Below are positions 1-11,426 of a DNA stretch of 64,000 bases, in pieces. The notes beneath the pieces were generated by a model that worked only from the letters and a program-made list of their open reading frames with translations, made no database searches and had not been told where the DNA came from. Origin of the DNA: Rhyacichthys aspro (Eukaryota > Chordata > Actinopteri > Gobiiformes > Rhyacichthyidae); NCBI GenBank assembly GCA_036850595.1, contig CM072152.1:15885207-15949206 (forward strand). Reading direction: 5' to 3'. The stretch's first letter is position 1, and every line of letters begins with the position of its first letter. Position numbers and translations under genes: made by a program.

Positions 1-1565
1 TCGACAGGTGTGTGGGACATACAGACGTGTTAGGCAGGTGTTGGCTGCTTTACATAAACAACTGTGAGGTAAACAGGCGCTCCACAGAGAGTGAGGATGA
101 AGGGCCTTGTTGATAGAAACCTGAAAGTTGTCTTGTTGAGGCATATGTCCCTAGGTCCCTGCTGGTTTGCTTTTTTAATGAAACACCAATTTGAGTCCAT
201 TTTTGTGGCTTCATTTGATAGCCTATCTGACAAAGCAGGAAGTGAGAACAAATCAAAGGAAGTGGAGGGCAGCATTACCCTACTGAGCACTAAATTTCAG
301 GTGCTTTCATTTGTGTGGCCACAGAGTTGTTTGAGCTCTCTTTAATGTGTAACCCATTGTTTCTTATATGAGGTAGTCTGTGCCTGCAGTGTATGCAATT
401 TTAACAAATAGGCGTAAGATTGTATTTCCTGGTTGTGTAAACATTTGAAACACTCTGACGCCCTCTTCTGGCTATGATGCATCATGACACCCAAGAGAAT
501 GAGATAATAAAACTTACATCCATAACTGCAACTCCGCTTTGTAACAAAATAAAAATGAGGTGAATATAAAGCAATACAAAACTTCCATTTATTAAAGACA
601 GTTTGTTCAGACAGATACTTGCTTCACCATATAACGCTCAGTGAGCTCAAGCTTTTAACATTGGTTTGATAGGATGTCTTATGATTCTGTGGTGGCAAAT
701 TGATTCAGTATGACTAAGAAAATATTTGGGGACATAGGACAAATGGAAAAAAAAAATAAAGAAAAAAAATGGGAGCATTTGTTGTTTGTTTGTTTTGTTG
801 CTGTTGGAGTTATACACAGGCAGACAGGCTTATTGACAGTACCTGCAGTAATGCTGAACCAGATTGAGAGTTAATCACAGAATACAGCTCATTTAAGGAA
901 TTTGTTCAGATCCCTGCCCGATATATTAAGTGGGAGCCAGGAAAGCTAAGTCACCCACAATGCACTTCACAAGTGCTGAACATTTACACAGTGGCTTTCC
1001 TGTGCAGGTGTGTGTGTGTGTGGTTGCATGAAACAAAGTGCTTTATGCTGTGGGTTCATTTTTGTTCTCTTAAAACTGTTAAAATTACAGAAGTGTCCCA
1101 GACTAATCAAGGTGTCCCGCATTATCACATTGAAAAAAAGTTGAATGAAGGCATGAATAATACAAAATCTTAATTTACTTAATCTGTAATTCTTTTCTTG
1201 CCTGTGATATCTTCTCACGTGTTTTGATGTTTAGGCTATAATATGTGTATACAGCAGTTTAGAGAGTTATTCAAATTAGGCACACAAGTCATAATTGGAA
1301 AAAGTGTTCCAGATTACCTATATAATTTTGCTGTTGGGTCACTTGGGTCAGATAAAGCAGCTTTAAGAGAATGCATTTCACCATTATCTACAAATGAAAG
1401 GTCCCTGTGTGACCAGTTAGGCACCTTACCTCAGTTGAGGTGGGCAGGTATAAAGGTCTTCCTGAAGAATAACATCTTTGTACTTTATGTGCTCTTAATG
1501 TGGTGGAGGATACGTTTCATTGTGGTGCCCTTTGTATTATGATGTGAGAAATATTTTGTTTGAAA

Positions 1566-1567
<2 letters not shown>
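1..1567. other. Noncoding DNA, no gene seen
   Basis: No open frame here looks coding; all are short and lack any recognisable domain. The stretch holds A-rich runs near 748-768, a short GT run at 1009-1022 and AT-rich background. A CTCF-like motif on the minus strand (12 of 14 core positions) lies at 458-471, but matches of that quality are expected by chance. I see nothing else I can name. Confidence 0.6.

Positions 1568-1568
<1 letters not shown>

Positions 1569-1617
<49 letters not shown>
1569..1617. repeat. (TA)n microsatellite
   Basis: About 24 uninterrupted AT dinucleotides follow a short A run. The pure run is self-complementary and can form a cruciform or stall polymerases, so its length is likely to vary between individuals and to be the least certain part of the local assembly. 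Confidence 0.97.
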
Positions 1618-1620
<3 letters not shown>

Positions 1621-1622
<2 letters not shown>

Positions 1623-3000
1623 GTGAGTTGGACATTTATTCAAGAGAGTTTGGCTTTGGTCTGTTTTGTCAGTGGAAGTCAGAGAGTGCTATACCATCTA
1701 AGATTTCCTAACTGTATTTATCTATTTTTGACACCTTTTGTGGAACTATATAACTCTTTGAGTGGCGACCCTGAATATGGAGTGTCTTCTTAGCCCAGAC
1801 ATGCAGTTGGTTCTGGCATGACACTCTAGTAACAATATGATTTCTATTGAGTGTGTCTCCATAACTCATTACCAAATGCTTAAACACAATGGACTCTGAA
1901 CAAACCACGAGGCAGTTTATTAGTCTGGCATAATGAATACAGTTGGTCTCTGTTAAAACATATTAACTGTACTTTTATCACAGTTCAGGAGTTGGGTGCT
2001 GATGACACTAGATGGCGCAATTGTACCTCTTATTCCATCACACTCATTACACCCTTCAGCGCGCTGTGATGAGATCTTGTTCCACCTGTCAATTAGGCTC
2101 CTTACTGTATAGAAAACGACAGAGTAAACATCAAAACTATTTTAGTTGAATAGTTGTATGAGTTAAACCCTTCAGTAAATTCAATGCAATTTTCTCACCA
2201 ATAGAGCTCCACTGTGTATCATCGTCTCTCCTTCAGTGTCTTAAACAAATCAGCATCACAGGAGTTTATACTTTATTTTTTAGATACATTCGAGAGTGTA
2301 AATGCCATTATGTGCTATGACCTATCCATTATGAACTACTTACTTGGCCAGACAGTGGAAGACAATCCATTTGGAGGTCACCTTGATCATCAGAGGGAAC
2401 AGAATATTTTATAAGAAATGTAAGGAGGTTCATAAAAGCTGCAGTCTGTCATGGTCATCTTCTGATAATAAACCTAAAAGGCTCAGCTAATGTCCAGCCT
2501 TGCCTGATTATGCATATTAATGACACCTCAAGAATTCATCACTCAAATCTTTTTTCAGTGGGTGAGGAGGGCAAACGCTAATAAATGGTAGGTTTTATTC
2601 ACTTTAGGAATAATCCTTTTAATCAAGAGAGGAAACTTTCTTAACACTTATAATGCAGCTTGGATTCTTAAATTATTTAACTGGATTCGTTTTAGTGTGA
2701 TCATAGAAACGGGGCAAACAACAAGTCCTTTAGGAGCAAATGACACTGAACGCTTAAGATAATTAAAATGAAAGAATAAAAATAAAAAAAAATAACAGTT
2801 GTTGTGCACTGGGGAGCATGCTGCAGGTACCAAGTGCAGGTTTTCCACTGCTCCTGGCCTGTTCGACTCTGAGGCGAGCTGCACTGGGCTTTTGTGCACA
2901 GATAATACAAAGAAAACTTCAAACAGCCTTCTTATTGTGCTCTATTCTTCTGGGCAAGCTGATTACAGTTAAGGATAAAAGTTGTTCCTATACAGTAAAC
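1621..3000. other. Noncoding DNA with a POU-like site
   Basis: No coding signature is visible. Two items stand out. A 13-of-14 match to the CTCF core on the plus strand lies at 2005-2018. A compact POU/homeodomain-like site lies at 2507-2522, where the palindrome TATGCATA runs into TAATGA and contains the GCAT-NN-TAAT arrangement bound by class III POU factors. Both are motif matches only. Confidence 0.4.
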
Positions 3001-3009
3001 TAATGCGGG

Positions 3010-3500
3010 AAATCACAGAGCACTAATTAAGTCATGGGGGATCCGAGGCAGTTGGCACGGATGTGTTCCCCAACGCCCAAACCGTGGGGGTTTAGTGGGA
3101 ACTCGGCAGCCCAACACCGCTCAGCATCAAACGTGTTTATTGTCAGCTGAGTGTCCGGTGAAGGCATGAACTGCTGGATCTGCAAAGCCACCTGGGGAAA
3201 AGCAGCACAAGCCGTATCGTCTTTAGCCCGAGTACTGATGGGCTTAAGTATTCCCTTCCTTTCATCCCGCCCAGCTCACTGCCCCTAGCTGAGCTTAGAA
3301 AGTTGCTCTAAATGCCAGCTCTGTCTAAAGCAAACAGAGCCCTTGACGATATCTCAAAACAGAGTGTCTTTTTGTATCGTCCCCTCTTGATGAAGTTCTT
3401 TAAAAGTGGCTGTTTAAATATCTCCTCTGAGACATGAACCGGCACAGCTATTCACAATTTAAATACAGCCAACATAATGAGGCAGATACTGAAATCCAAG
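3010..3500. promoter_or_regulatory. Candidate cis-regulatory block (conservation untested)
   Basis: This block has higher and more even base composition than its AT-rich flanks and contains no repeat I recognise. It opens with a homeodomain core (CTAATTAAG near 3023), has an E-box-like CACCTG near 3190 and several TTTAAAT stretches towards its end. Such texture is common in conserved noncoding elements of teleost gene deserts. I infer an enhancer-type role; without an alignment it may be neutral DNA. Confidence 0.25.
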
Positions 3501-3859
3501 CTTCCCATTTTTTATTCTGCAACCTTTATTCTTCGACCCTGATTTCAGTGCTCATTTAAAAAAATTTTAAATAGAGAAAAAAACAGTGATAAATAAAAAA
3601 AACACTCCTGTCCGTATTATCAAAGGTTTCTAGTACAAACAGATCAAAGAAATGAAGATTAAGGTATATCTAAGTGAAGATGTATATTTCCCAGGCACAG
3701 CTGAAGAGCCCCAGCTTATGCATGAGGACTATTGTGTTCTACAACCTTGGGAGACTCTGAAAAGATTTTGCGTGCATGTCTACTATGATTTTAAACTCTG
3801 TGTATGCCAGCCGTGTTTCTGCATTACCACGCGATGTTTTGTCGAGGCAACAGGCCCAA

Positions 3860-3878
3860 ACACACACACACACACACC
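3860..3878. repeat. (CA)n microsatellite
   Basis: A perfect run of about nine CA units. Short CA/GT runs of this kind recur throughout the window. Confidence 0.9.
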
Positions 3879-4623
3879 GAGTTGAAGTGTTTTTATCCTC
3901 ATCAAGCTGGTTTTGTTATCAGTTCTTAGCCTGCCCTTTGCATGCTCTTATATTTTTTGTTTCATTCTTTTATATTCCTCTTACATTGCCATATAATCTT
4001 TTATATTTCCCTCTACACACTCCTCTGTTTAAAGATTTAAAAATCTCTGACAGCCGTTTGAACAAAGATGCGTATAGTGTACAAACACATCCAGATATTT
4101 ATGAGTAATTATTTTCTGAGCCCAAATGAATTCATTAATCTTTGTTATATTTATGAGAGCGGTAAATGTATTCTTTTTGCATCTCGACTAAGCAGCCTAA
4201 GCAGCTCGAATCATTTGGGAGATTATTAACAACACTTTAAACAAAATGTTGCTTTGTTTTTTATTAGTGTAGCTGCGTCTTACAACATTTAGTTGCGCCT
4301 ATTTGTCAGGGTGTGCACATAATAAGCAGACACACTTTTGTTAACCCCTTTCCTTATTATTGGGAGGGCTTGTCCCGTTGCCCGTGGCCACCTGCAAATT
4401 ACAATTTAGTACTCCACGAGTTAAGTCTGCGTTCTTTCAGCCCATTGTGCATGTTTGTGAGTGAATGTGTGTGTTTGTGGGTGTCGGGGGAGGGGTACAG
4501 AGAGTCTGGTAGAAAACCTTTAATCCGAGTGCTGTCAGGCCCAAACCCGGCTTGACGTCCCATTGATGTGGAACAGAACAAAACACAGGGCCTCTTGCTA
4601 AGCTCCCACTGGCTCACTCACAA

Positions 4624-4638
4624 ACACACACACACACA
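4624..4638. repeat. (CA)n microsatellite, short
   Basis: Seven to eight CA units followed by a short TA stretch. No further significance is visible. Confidence 0.8.
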
Positions 4639-4802
4639 TATAGGGCCCCTCTCCAAAGCCCCTGCCCGGGCCCCTACCCTCTACTCCTAACAGGGAAGGG
4701 CATTCCTCAGCCCATGCATGCGTGTGTGCACAAAGTTGCACTTAACACACTGTCAGTGGACAACACAATCTTAACCCTTTCTGCCCCGTGTCGGCGCCAA
4801 AG

Positions 4803-4829
4803 TATTTATTTATTTATTTGTTTATTTAT
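4803..4829. repeat. (ATTT)n tetranucleotide repeat
   Basis: About six tandem ATTT-type units with one T-to-G change in the middle. Confidence 0.85.
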
Positions 4830-5649
4830 CAAAAAATCATTATAGCTCGCTTGTAATCTGGTGGGAGATAAAATTGAGACAATACTGATAGCTGCTGTAA
4901 TGGGCTGCTTTGTTGAGAAGAATCCTCAGACTTAAAAGAATGAAAGCAGGTACAGAAATTCATTCTTACCAAAAGAAGCCTATATTGTCTGGTATTTAGG
5001 CATGTGCCTGATCGAGACTAAACCTGCAGCAGTGTACAGAGGTCTGGTTGTCTGTGGTATGGTGTGATGGATTTTGGATCTCAATAGGCAGTGATGTACT
5101 AAAATGTTGCTTGAATAACTTTAGGACAGGTCATTTTCTTCACACACAGGTAATACAGAAGAAGGAGATGCTGGGATACAGTTAATACAAGCCAGATGCT
5201 CAAGTATGAGTTAGCTGAAATGAAACTGTATCTGTGGTGACAACAAGTATTATTGTTGTCCTGCTGTTTGGACAGTTACCAGACCACAGCATCTCTGTTT
5301 ACTATTAGCCTAAAGGCAGAAGAACAGACAGAGTAGCCCTAAAGGCCCAGGTCTGCCTAGATACAAGAGATCTGTGTTGGAATAAACACATGTGAACGCT
5401 AATGATGTGGAACTGTCATGAAGAGTCGTGTTGATAGTGGTGCTGTTTAGCAGTAGGCCAGCAGGTGGGAGTGTTAGCAGGACACAGTGAAGAAGAGAAA
5501 GAAAGACTTGCTCCAACTTTGACCCAGGATTAGCTGTGTACATTAGAACTAAGGTGGTCCTGAGTTATGCTGGAGGTTATCATTCTGAAATGGGAACTTA
5601 ATGTGCAGTTAAAATAACTGCAACACACAGTGAAGTGACCCACGTACTG

Positions 5650-6110
5650 AGTTAACAAACATCCACCTGTGGGCACCCACTCACACTTATGCGCTCTGCT
5701 TCTCTAAGGCGCAATCCACCCCTTGGTTTCCGCTGCTAAATTACAGACATTTTATTTCTTGGCCGTGGAATTCTACTGCTTCCGTTCTTGAATGTCAAAA
5801 CACGAAGTGAGACGTTTGTTTGTCCCGGGCTGTGGCCCAGAAAGGTCTGGGCAAGCCCAACAAAAATGTTTTTATTGACGGCAGAAAGCAGTCGGGCCGA
5901 CAGCAGTGATTGGCCGTAATTGGTCGGCAAGTCGGTGGTGTGTTTGAAATCCCCTATGTAAAGTGGCAGCCTTTTAAAAGTAGACACACAAAGACGCGCG
6001 CACACGCCCACCCCTGGTTCTCTCCTCCTGACGTCTTAAGAGAAGCCAGATGGGCCACGGGGAAGCAATCACCCCTCTATTTGTCTTGGTGCTGATCAGG
6101 TTAGTGGATT
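5650..6110. promoter_or_regulatory. Candidate cis-regulatory block with paired CCAAT boxes
   Basis: A GC-richer block that differs sharply from the flanks. It holds a perfect 7-bp stem with a 4-base loop (5835-5852, arms GCCCAGA/TCTGGGC) and two inverted CCAAT boxes (ATTGG at 5909-5913 and 5919-5923) spaced 10 bp apart and embedded in the near-repeat ATTGGCCG/ATTGGTCG. CCAAT boxes are bound by NF-Y and are common in promoters and enhancers. No coding frame or TATA-plus-gene arrangement follows on either strand, so a distal element is more likely than a gene promoter. The role is inferred. Confidence 0.3.
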
Positions 6111-6588
6111 GTTCTCAGACCGGGCCAGGACTTGACACACTGCTGCCTGTTGTTGTCCCTGAATCTCACAGTGTGGCTTGAGCCAACTGGCCCGGTCATG
6201 TTGCTCTGAGAAGGTCTCGATGGAAAACAGCAGAGCTCTGAATGAAAGATAAAAAGGGGGCAGTGAGGGGGAAATGGTACAATGGAAACAAGTAGTGACC
6301 TTTTCATTAATGCCTTGTAGATGTTAGGAGGGTCCAAAAAAATAAATAAAAACCTATCTCCACAACTAGGCCACAACTAACTTATTTGTCAGCAGTGTTA
6401 TTGAACATGACCTTAAATTACAACCATTTCTTATTTGATTGGCCCTTTTCTCCATTACTACCAGCAAACAGGCCCTTGGATCCATCTTGTGGTGAGATTT
6501 GAGAGTGAAATTTTATTGTATAGACTTTTCTTTATCTAAGCTGTGATTTACTGTGTCTGTTTAGCTTTGGCTCTCACTTCCAACATCT
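6111..6588. other. Noncoding DNA, nothing recognised
   Basis: No coding frame, repeat family or clear regulatory cluster seen. Confidence 0.5.
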
Positions 6589-6652
6589 AGGTCTTGATCT
6601 CACTCCACACTCAATCAAGACTCAGTTAGTGTGGTCTTGACTACAACATTAC
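6589..6652 (-). repeat. AAGACC-type dispersed repeat, short copy
   Basis: The plus strand reads as degenerate GGTCTTGA/TCAAGACT units and ends in GTGGTCTTGACTACAAC. On the minus strand it matches the start of the much longer AAGACC-rich repeat at 58,963-59,462 (GTTGAAGTCAAGACC there). The two copies are about 52 kb apart in opposite orientation. I recognise the motif as one recurring in many teleost genomes but cannot give it a Repbase name. Confidence 0.6.
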
Positions 6653-7364
6653 CGGCAAACCAAGAAAGCTGGTAGCTAACATCTTTCATCTGTTGATATG
6701 GACACCACCATTTAGGGCCGGGTCAATGGACGGTAGGTGTATGTGTGTGAAGAGCATTCCAGCGGCTAAATACACAGATGGTTTGGTTTAGAGCGATGAA
6801 ATAAGCACCAGACATGAAGCAATGACAGTGAACCCAAGCCTCGAGCCCGTCTGCATAGGTTAATGGAGTGACGGTATCCAGAAGGAATTTACTCAAGGAC
6901 TGAGGGAGTGAACTATTAGGTAGCCTCTTAACTGCCCTGCACAAACTCAAAGTGCACTGCTGCCTTTTTTCCCCCAAATGCAAACACATTTAAAGCCTCA
7001 TAGCGTGGACGCAAAGATGAAAGAAGTACTTTAAGTGAAACAGACAATGAGGACGGGTGGGAAACCTTGAAAACAACAAGCAGCATCCAGATAGTTCAAC
7101 TAAAGCAGATTTTCATGAACTTTTTTCACTGCAGACCTACTTCAAGATGCCAAATGAATGATTGACCCAGTAGTGTTTTGTCCATTTATACCTTTTAGTG
7201 TTTGTTTTAATGCTCTTGGCCATTTTAACCCATGTTGAACTGCATTTTTATCAATGGACTAGTATATAAACACTCGTCTTGATTTTTAAAATGGAATTGG
7301 AAGTGTTGCGTCCAGACCCACTGTTTTGTATACACTGCACTAGAGCGCACTTGAAACCCAATCC
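6653..7364. other. Noncoding DNA, nothing recognised
   Basis: AT-rich background with no supported gene, repeat or motif cluster. Confidence 0.5.
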
Positions 7365-7560
7365 CTCACCTCCTGATTGGCTGCCCCCCTTGTCAACTCT
7401 GACCCTTGATCTTGTCTGGAGCTTGTGACCTTGAGTAAAGTACAGCCGGTTTGTTGCGTCTCCTCCCAGAGTCTGCTGCGTGCTCCCTTGGCTCTTCCTC
7501 GCTGCCCATTGGTCCTGAGTTAAAGTGCGCGCCGTGGCGGGAGGAGATGCAGAGCAGAAA
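7365..7560. promoter_or_regulatory. Candidate element: nuclear-receptor half-site and CCAAT boxes
   Basis: TGACCTTGA at 7426-7434 is the exact reverse complement of TCAAGGTCA, the extended half-site used by monomeric receptors of the ERR and NR5A (SF-1/LRH-1) families. A near copy with one extra C lies about 26 bp upstream (starting at 7400). Inverted CCAAT boxes (ATTGG) flank the pair near 7376 and 7509, and the 3' part is CpG-containing (GCGCGCC near 7528). The combination resembles a proximal promoter or compact enhancer, but no coding exon follows on either strand. Motifs are seen; function is inferred. Confidence 0.3.
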
Positions 7561-7916
7561 TGTCAGCGAGACATTAAACAGAGTGTGCCTGTGTGTGCTC
7601 TCATAGTCCAACCTGTCTGATTCCCCTCTTCCTCCTCCTTTTCACATCTCTCTTTATCCGCTTCTTCACACAGCAATTAATTCATCTGCTCTTCTACAAA
7701 TCTCTGCAGCTCTTTGTCTTCTTCCTTCTATCATCACCTTTATCGAGTTAGGGCACATCCTCTGTGGTCCGGCTAATACCATTGCTTTGTCAAATACATC
7801 TGTGTGCTGTAGGCAGGAGACAGCCTCGCCAGAAAATCAGCTTGGGTTCAGGCTTTCAAACCACTAATGCTTATGTATTGACTGATGTCTTTTTGTTTTG
7901 TCAAAAACTAAAAAGA
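7561..7916. other. Pyrimidine-rich noncoding DNA
   Basis: A strongly CT-biased stretch (about 7610-7750) of the sort that gives long but meaningless open frames. No gene seen. Confidence 0.5.
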
Positions 7917-8034
7917 AAGAAGCAAGCAAGTCCTGGGTTCGATCCCCGGCCTTTCTGTGTGACTTTGTACGTCCTCCTTGTGTCTCTGTGTCTTTCTTCT
8001 GGTTACTCTGGTTTCCCCTACCACCAAAAACCAG
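7917..8034 (+). repeat. tRNA-derived SINE fragment (DANA/mermaid-like)
   Basis: The segment has a perfect RNA polymerase III B box (GGTTCGATCCC, 7936-7946) followed by the body typical of this abundant teleost family: a TTTCTGTGTG block, a degenerate counterpart of the family's GTTTGCATGTTCTCC motif, and a GGTTACTCTGGTTTCCCC block. The A-box half of the tRNA head and the 3' tail are missing, so this is an internal remnant and cannot be mobile. The exact family name is from memory and should be checked with RepeatMasker. Confidence 0.75.
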
Positions 8035-8395
8035 TACAATATCTCCAATTGGGCCATGACACCCCTAAGAAAGAGATTATCCACCCACCTTTTATTAAAT
8101 CATGTGACGCCCATATTTAAGACCCATATCATAGCCATTAATGTATTCATTTCTTCAGCTACCAAGTCCTTTTGTGTCTAAAGCAAGCCTGTTATACATG
8201 TTTTCGATTAGCATTATTGTTATTATTGTTCCAGTTAGACCCTTTTAAAAGGCCTCCCTACTTCTTTGAACTATTGAGTTTGTGCCTAAACTCCATTGAT
8301 TCTTAACATCAAAATAAAAACTACATCACAACTGTTTCTCACTCTTCCCGAGGTATAAATGTTCTCTTGTATTTTGTCGAAAATGAGCAACCCCT
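8035..8395. other. Noncoding DNA, nothing recognised
   Basis: AT-rich sequence after the SINE fragment; no gene or repeat recognised. Confidence 0.5.
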
Positions 8396-8600
8396 TTTGA
8401 GCTTCCACCTGTGAGCGTGGATGCTCTGAGAGGTGCGCGCTGCTGTCCCTGAACCGAGCACGGCAGCAGAGAGCAGCCGAGCCATGTTTATTTTATTGGC
8501 TGTTTATTTTGCCGTGTAAAACATGCCACTCAGGAGCTGGCAGAGCGATGTGCCTCCCTCTCCCCCTGCGCTCTGTGTCTTCCAGTGTAAACAGCGTGCG
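8396..8600. promoter_or_regulatory. Candidate element with duplicated forkhead-like sites
   Basis: TGTTTATTTT occurs twice, at 8485-8494 and 8501-8510, 16 bp apart, separated by ATTGGC. TGTTTAT is a typical forkhead (FOX) core. Upstream is a GC-rich stretch with a CACCTG E-box (about 8406) and a GCGCGC near 8435. The mix of GC-rich and AT-rich motif clusters is enhancer-like. No coding frame starts here that I would support. Confidence 0.28.
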
Positions 8601-9535
8601 CTCCGGGAGTGTTTCCTTCTCTAGTCTGCGTGGATGTGTAATCCATCCAGTCAGACATTGTAAACAACATCTCCATGTGTTTATAAATACTGCCCAGTCA
8701 CTCTAATGAATTTATGGTAATGCCTTGTTCTGCTGCTTCTGCTGTGGGCCGCGTATGACTACAGCGCTGCGTGCATTTGACCGGCCTTAGATCTTTTCTG
8801 CGTGGTTCGGACTAAAAGCTTAAAACCTGTGACGGCAGCCGACTGTTTATGAGCCACAAGTCCATTAGTGCACCAGCTATGTTTTATTTCATTTCTTATT
8901 TCAGCTTAGCACAAGCAGGTCACTTGTGTTTGTTCAGGGATGTGTAGATAAAAAAAGCTGCCATTCATTTTAAGGATTGCAGACTTCCACAGGTTGATGT
9001 TGTTCATTTTGCTTTACAACACGATGCAGAAGATGGTTCATGTTGTTATTTATAGCATGCATCAAACCGAACATGCTTCATTCCTAACACAGGTAGTGAC
9101 ATTTACTGCACACATTAAGACTAAAATATGTTGACTTCCAGTGGGAACATAAAAAAACAACAGGTAAAGACGCTGAGTTCATGTATCCAGATCCCACATC
9201 CACATTTTTTTAAACACCACCACTTCATGCACATATCCCCAGGTTTTCATTTTCCAAGTGAAGTAGTACAAGGTTGTCCAAATACTTTCTCTTGTGTGAC
9301 TGCAGCACTAAGAGGAAAAGGTGCAGGCAAAGATAAACCATCCGTCAGTTAAAACCATAGTCTGCACTGATTTATGTGCAAGGGAGATCAGCCGACTCAG
9401 CCAGAAAAAGACTTTAATGTAAATTCCCCACGGGGTCACAACCGTTTTTGGCATTTGTGACCGCTGTACATCTAAGGCTGAAATAAGGCGGCTGCTGTCT
9501 GGGAACACAGATGTAGAGAAGTTGTATTATGGTGT
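8601..9535. other. Noncoding DNA, nothing recognised
   Basis: No coding frame, repeat or clear site cluster. A short purine-free GT stretch precedes the next block. Confidence 0.5.
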
Positions 9536-9539
9536 TTTT

Positions 9540-9790
9540 GCTGTACTTTTGCTCCTTTGACTTGTGTGTGTGTCCGGTGCTCTCAGGCTCAGCCCCCTCA
9601 TCATGGCCGACAGGTGTTATTACATTGAAATGAGGGCAGTGATGTATGCATCTGTAATGTGGACCTGTCGTCTTCTGCTTGATGGAACCTGACGCTTCTC
9701 ATTAGCCTCTGAAGGAAGAACAAAACACTTTGTCTGTGAGCTGCTCATAGGCCATTATGGAGCATCATACTCGGAGTACTCGAGGATGGC
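9540..9790. promoter_or_regulatory. Candidate cis-regulatory block (weak)
   Basis: Mixed-composition, repeat-free block with an ATGTATGCATCTG core near 9640 and a CATTAG homeodomain-type motif near 9700. Listed only because its composition stands out from the AT-rich flanks. Confidence 0.2.
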
Positions 9791-11371
9791 CTTGGTTGTG
9801 AAACAGATCCTAAGACAATTTTTTTTAAAGCGGGAATATTTTTTCTTAGTCTAGTCTCAAGCTTGTCTGGACTTTAAATCATGACTTATACCCGTGTTCC
9901 ATAGTATTAATAAGACTTTGTGGAAAACTATTGTCATCAAATGCAGTCAAAGAGCATCTCTTATTCCCATCATTTTCATCTAGTTTTACATTCTTCCTGA
10001 GGGTTTAATTTCCATTTTTTCTTGTTAAACGATATATATAGCATATATAGACTATATCTAACATTATGGAGAAACCAGGCCCAGGTGGGTTAACCTTAAA
10101 ATATAGTATCTAATAATAAGTATTTTTCAATGGTAGCGATACAACAGGTAATGAACCTTTTTATACACCATTAGATATAGGCTTCATTCTGTGTAACATC
10201 CATTTTAACCTGCCAATGGCATTTTATCAGTGGAACACCAGATAAATCTACCAAAATCAAAGTGAACAGGCAGACAGATATTATTTCTCTTTTCTTGAAT
10301 GCATGTCAAAGCAGAAATCTATCTGTCCACAATCTCAGTGCAACAGGAAACAAAAAGCCAGTCTGTCAAAAGCCAGTCTTCTTACAGTTTATGAGAAATA
10401 GTAAAACTAACGTGAAAAAACATCCCCACTAAGCTGTGATTCACATGGCTTTTTTGTTGTGTTCTTGTTTTGATGCAATGCCACTAATCTGTCATCTTTT
10501 ATGAGACATTGCAGTGATAGGGAATATCATAGGTTAAGGCCAAGAGCGTTACATTTTCAAGTACTGCAGTTAAAGGTGGGGGACTTCAGAATTTCTTTTT
10601 TTGTGTATAATGGTTGAAAAATGTACATGATAAGTCAACATCAGAAGACAGATGAGCTGACCTCATGAAAAATGCTGGCCTGCTCTGTTCAAGTGCTCAC
10701 TCTGCAGCTGATTAGATAGTGCCTGTCCATTATGATCACAGAATAGGGACAGTGTAGGTGTACACATCGAGCAAAACTTGGAGTAAAGTTTCTGGTTGTG
10801 TTTGTGTCTTGTGAATGTATTGCTGTCTCCCTCAGAGAGGTCTTGGCTGAATAGCATGAAAGGACAACTCAAGTGTAACAGCCAATAAAGTACACATATT
10901 TTCTTACGCTTCATTCCTTTATCTGTGGATGTGAAAGGGTCTATTCACTCGGCTGGTCTTATGCAGTGCACGGACGGTGGCAGTCAGTCCCGCGTGCACC
11001 ACTATAGTTTGTCCACGTTCGGCTCCAACAATTGAGAGGGACAAAGGTGAAGCAAGTGATTTGTTGCAGTCGCTAAAATAATAGAGCAATTTCTTTCCTT
11101 AATGCTCACGGTGTGCTGTTGACTCATACACACACACACATACGCTGCCAGGTCTGTGGAGAACAGCCTGTTCGCTCAAAACGTCCTCAAACAATGAAGT
11201 GCTGAACAGATCACATCAATCTCTCTCAAGAGAAATATTAGTTTCCCAACCTTCCTTCTCCCCCTTGTTGGAGGGAGAAGGCTGTGTTTTTTTTCTGTGA
11301 CAATAAGCAGACAATGGGAAAAAAAGACTTTCAACTGGTCTCAGATTTGCTATGGGTCACCCAAAAAAAAA
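9791..11371. other. Noncoding DNA, nothing recognised
   Basis: AT-rich background including a short TATATATA stretch near 10,030-10,050. No gene supported. Confidence 0.5.
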
Positions 11372-11392
11372 ATGAAAAAAAAAAATAAAATA

Positions 11393-11426
<34 letters not shown>

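Larger units (their letters stand above)
3501..5640. other. Noncoding DNA with simple repeats
   Basis: No gene is supported. Apart from the separately listed CA and ATTT repeats, 4090-4240 has TAATTA and TTTATGA motifs and could be a small regulatory element. A 13-of-14 CTCF-core match on the plus strand lies at 5458-5471. The remainder is unremarkable. Confidence 0.5.

Noticed and set aside
1560..1793. 77-codon frame starting in the TA repeat
   Set aside because: Its first third is translated microsatellite (alternating Tyr-Ile) and the rest has no features.
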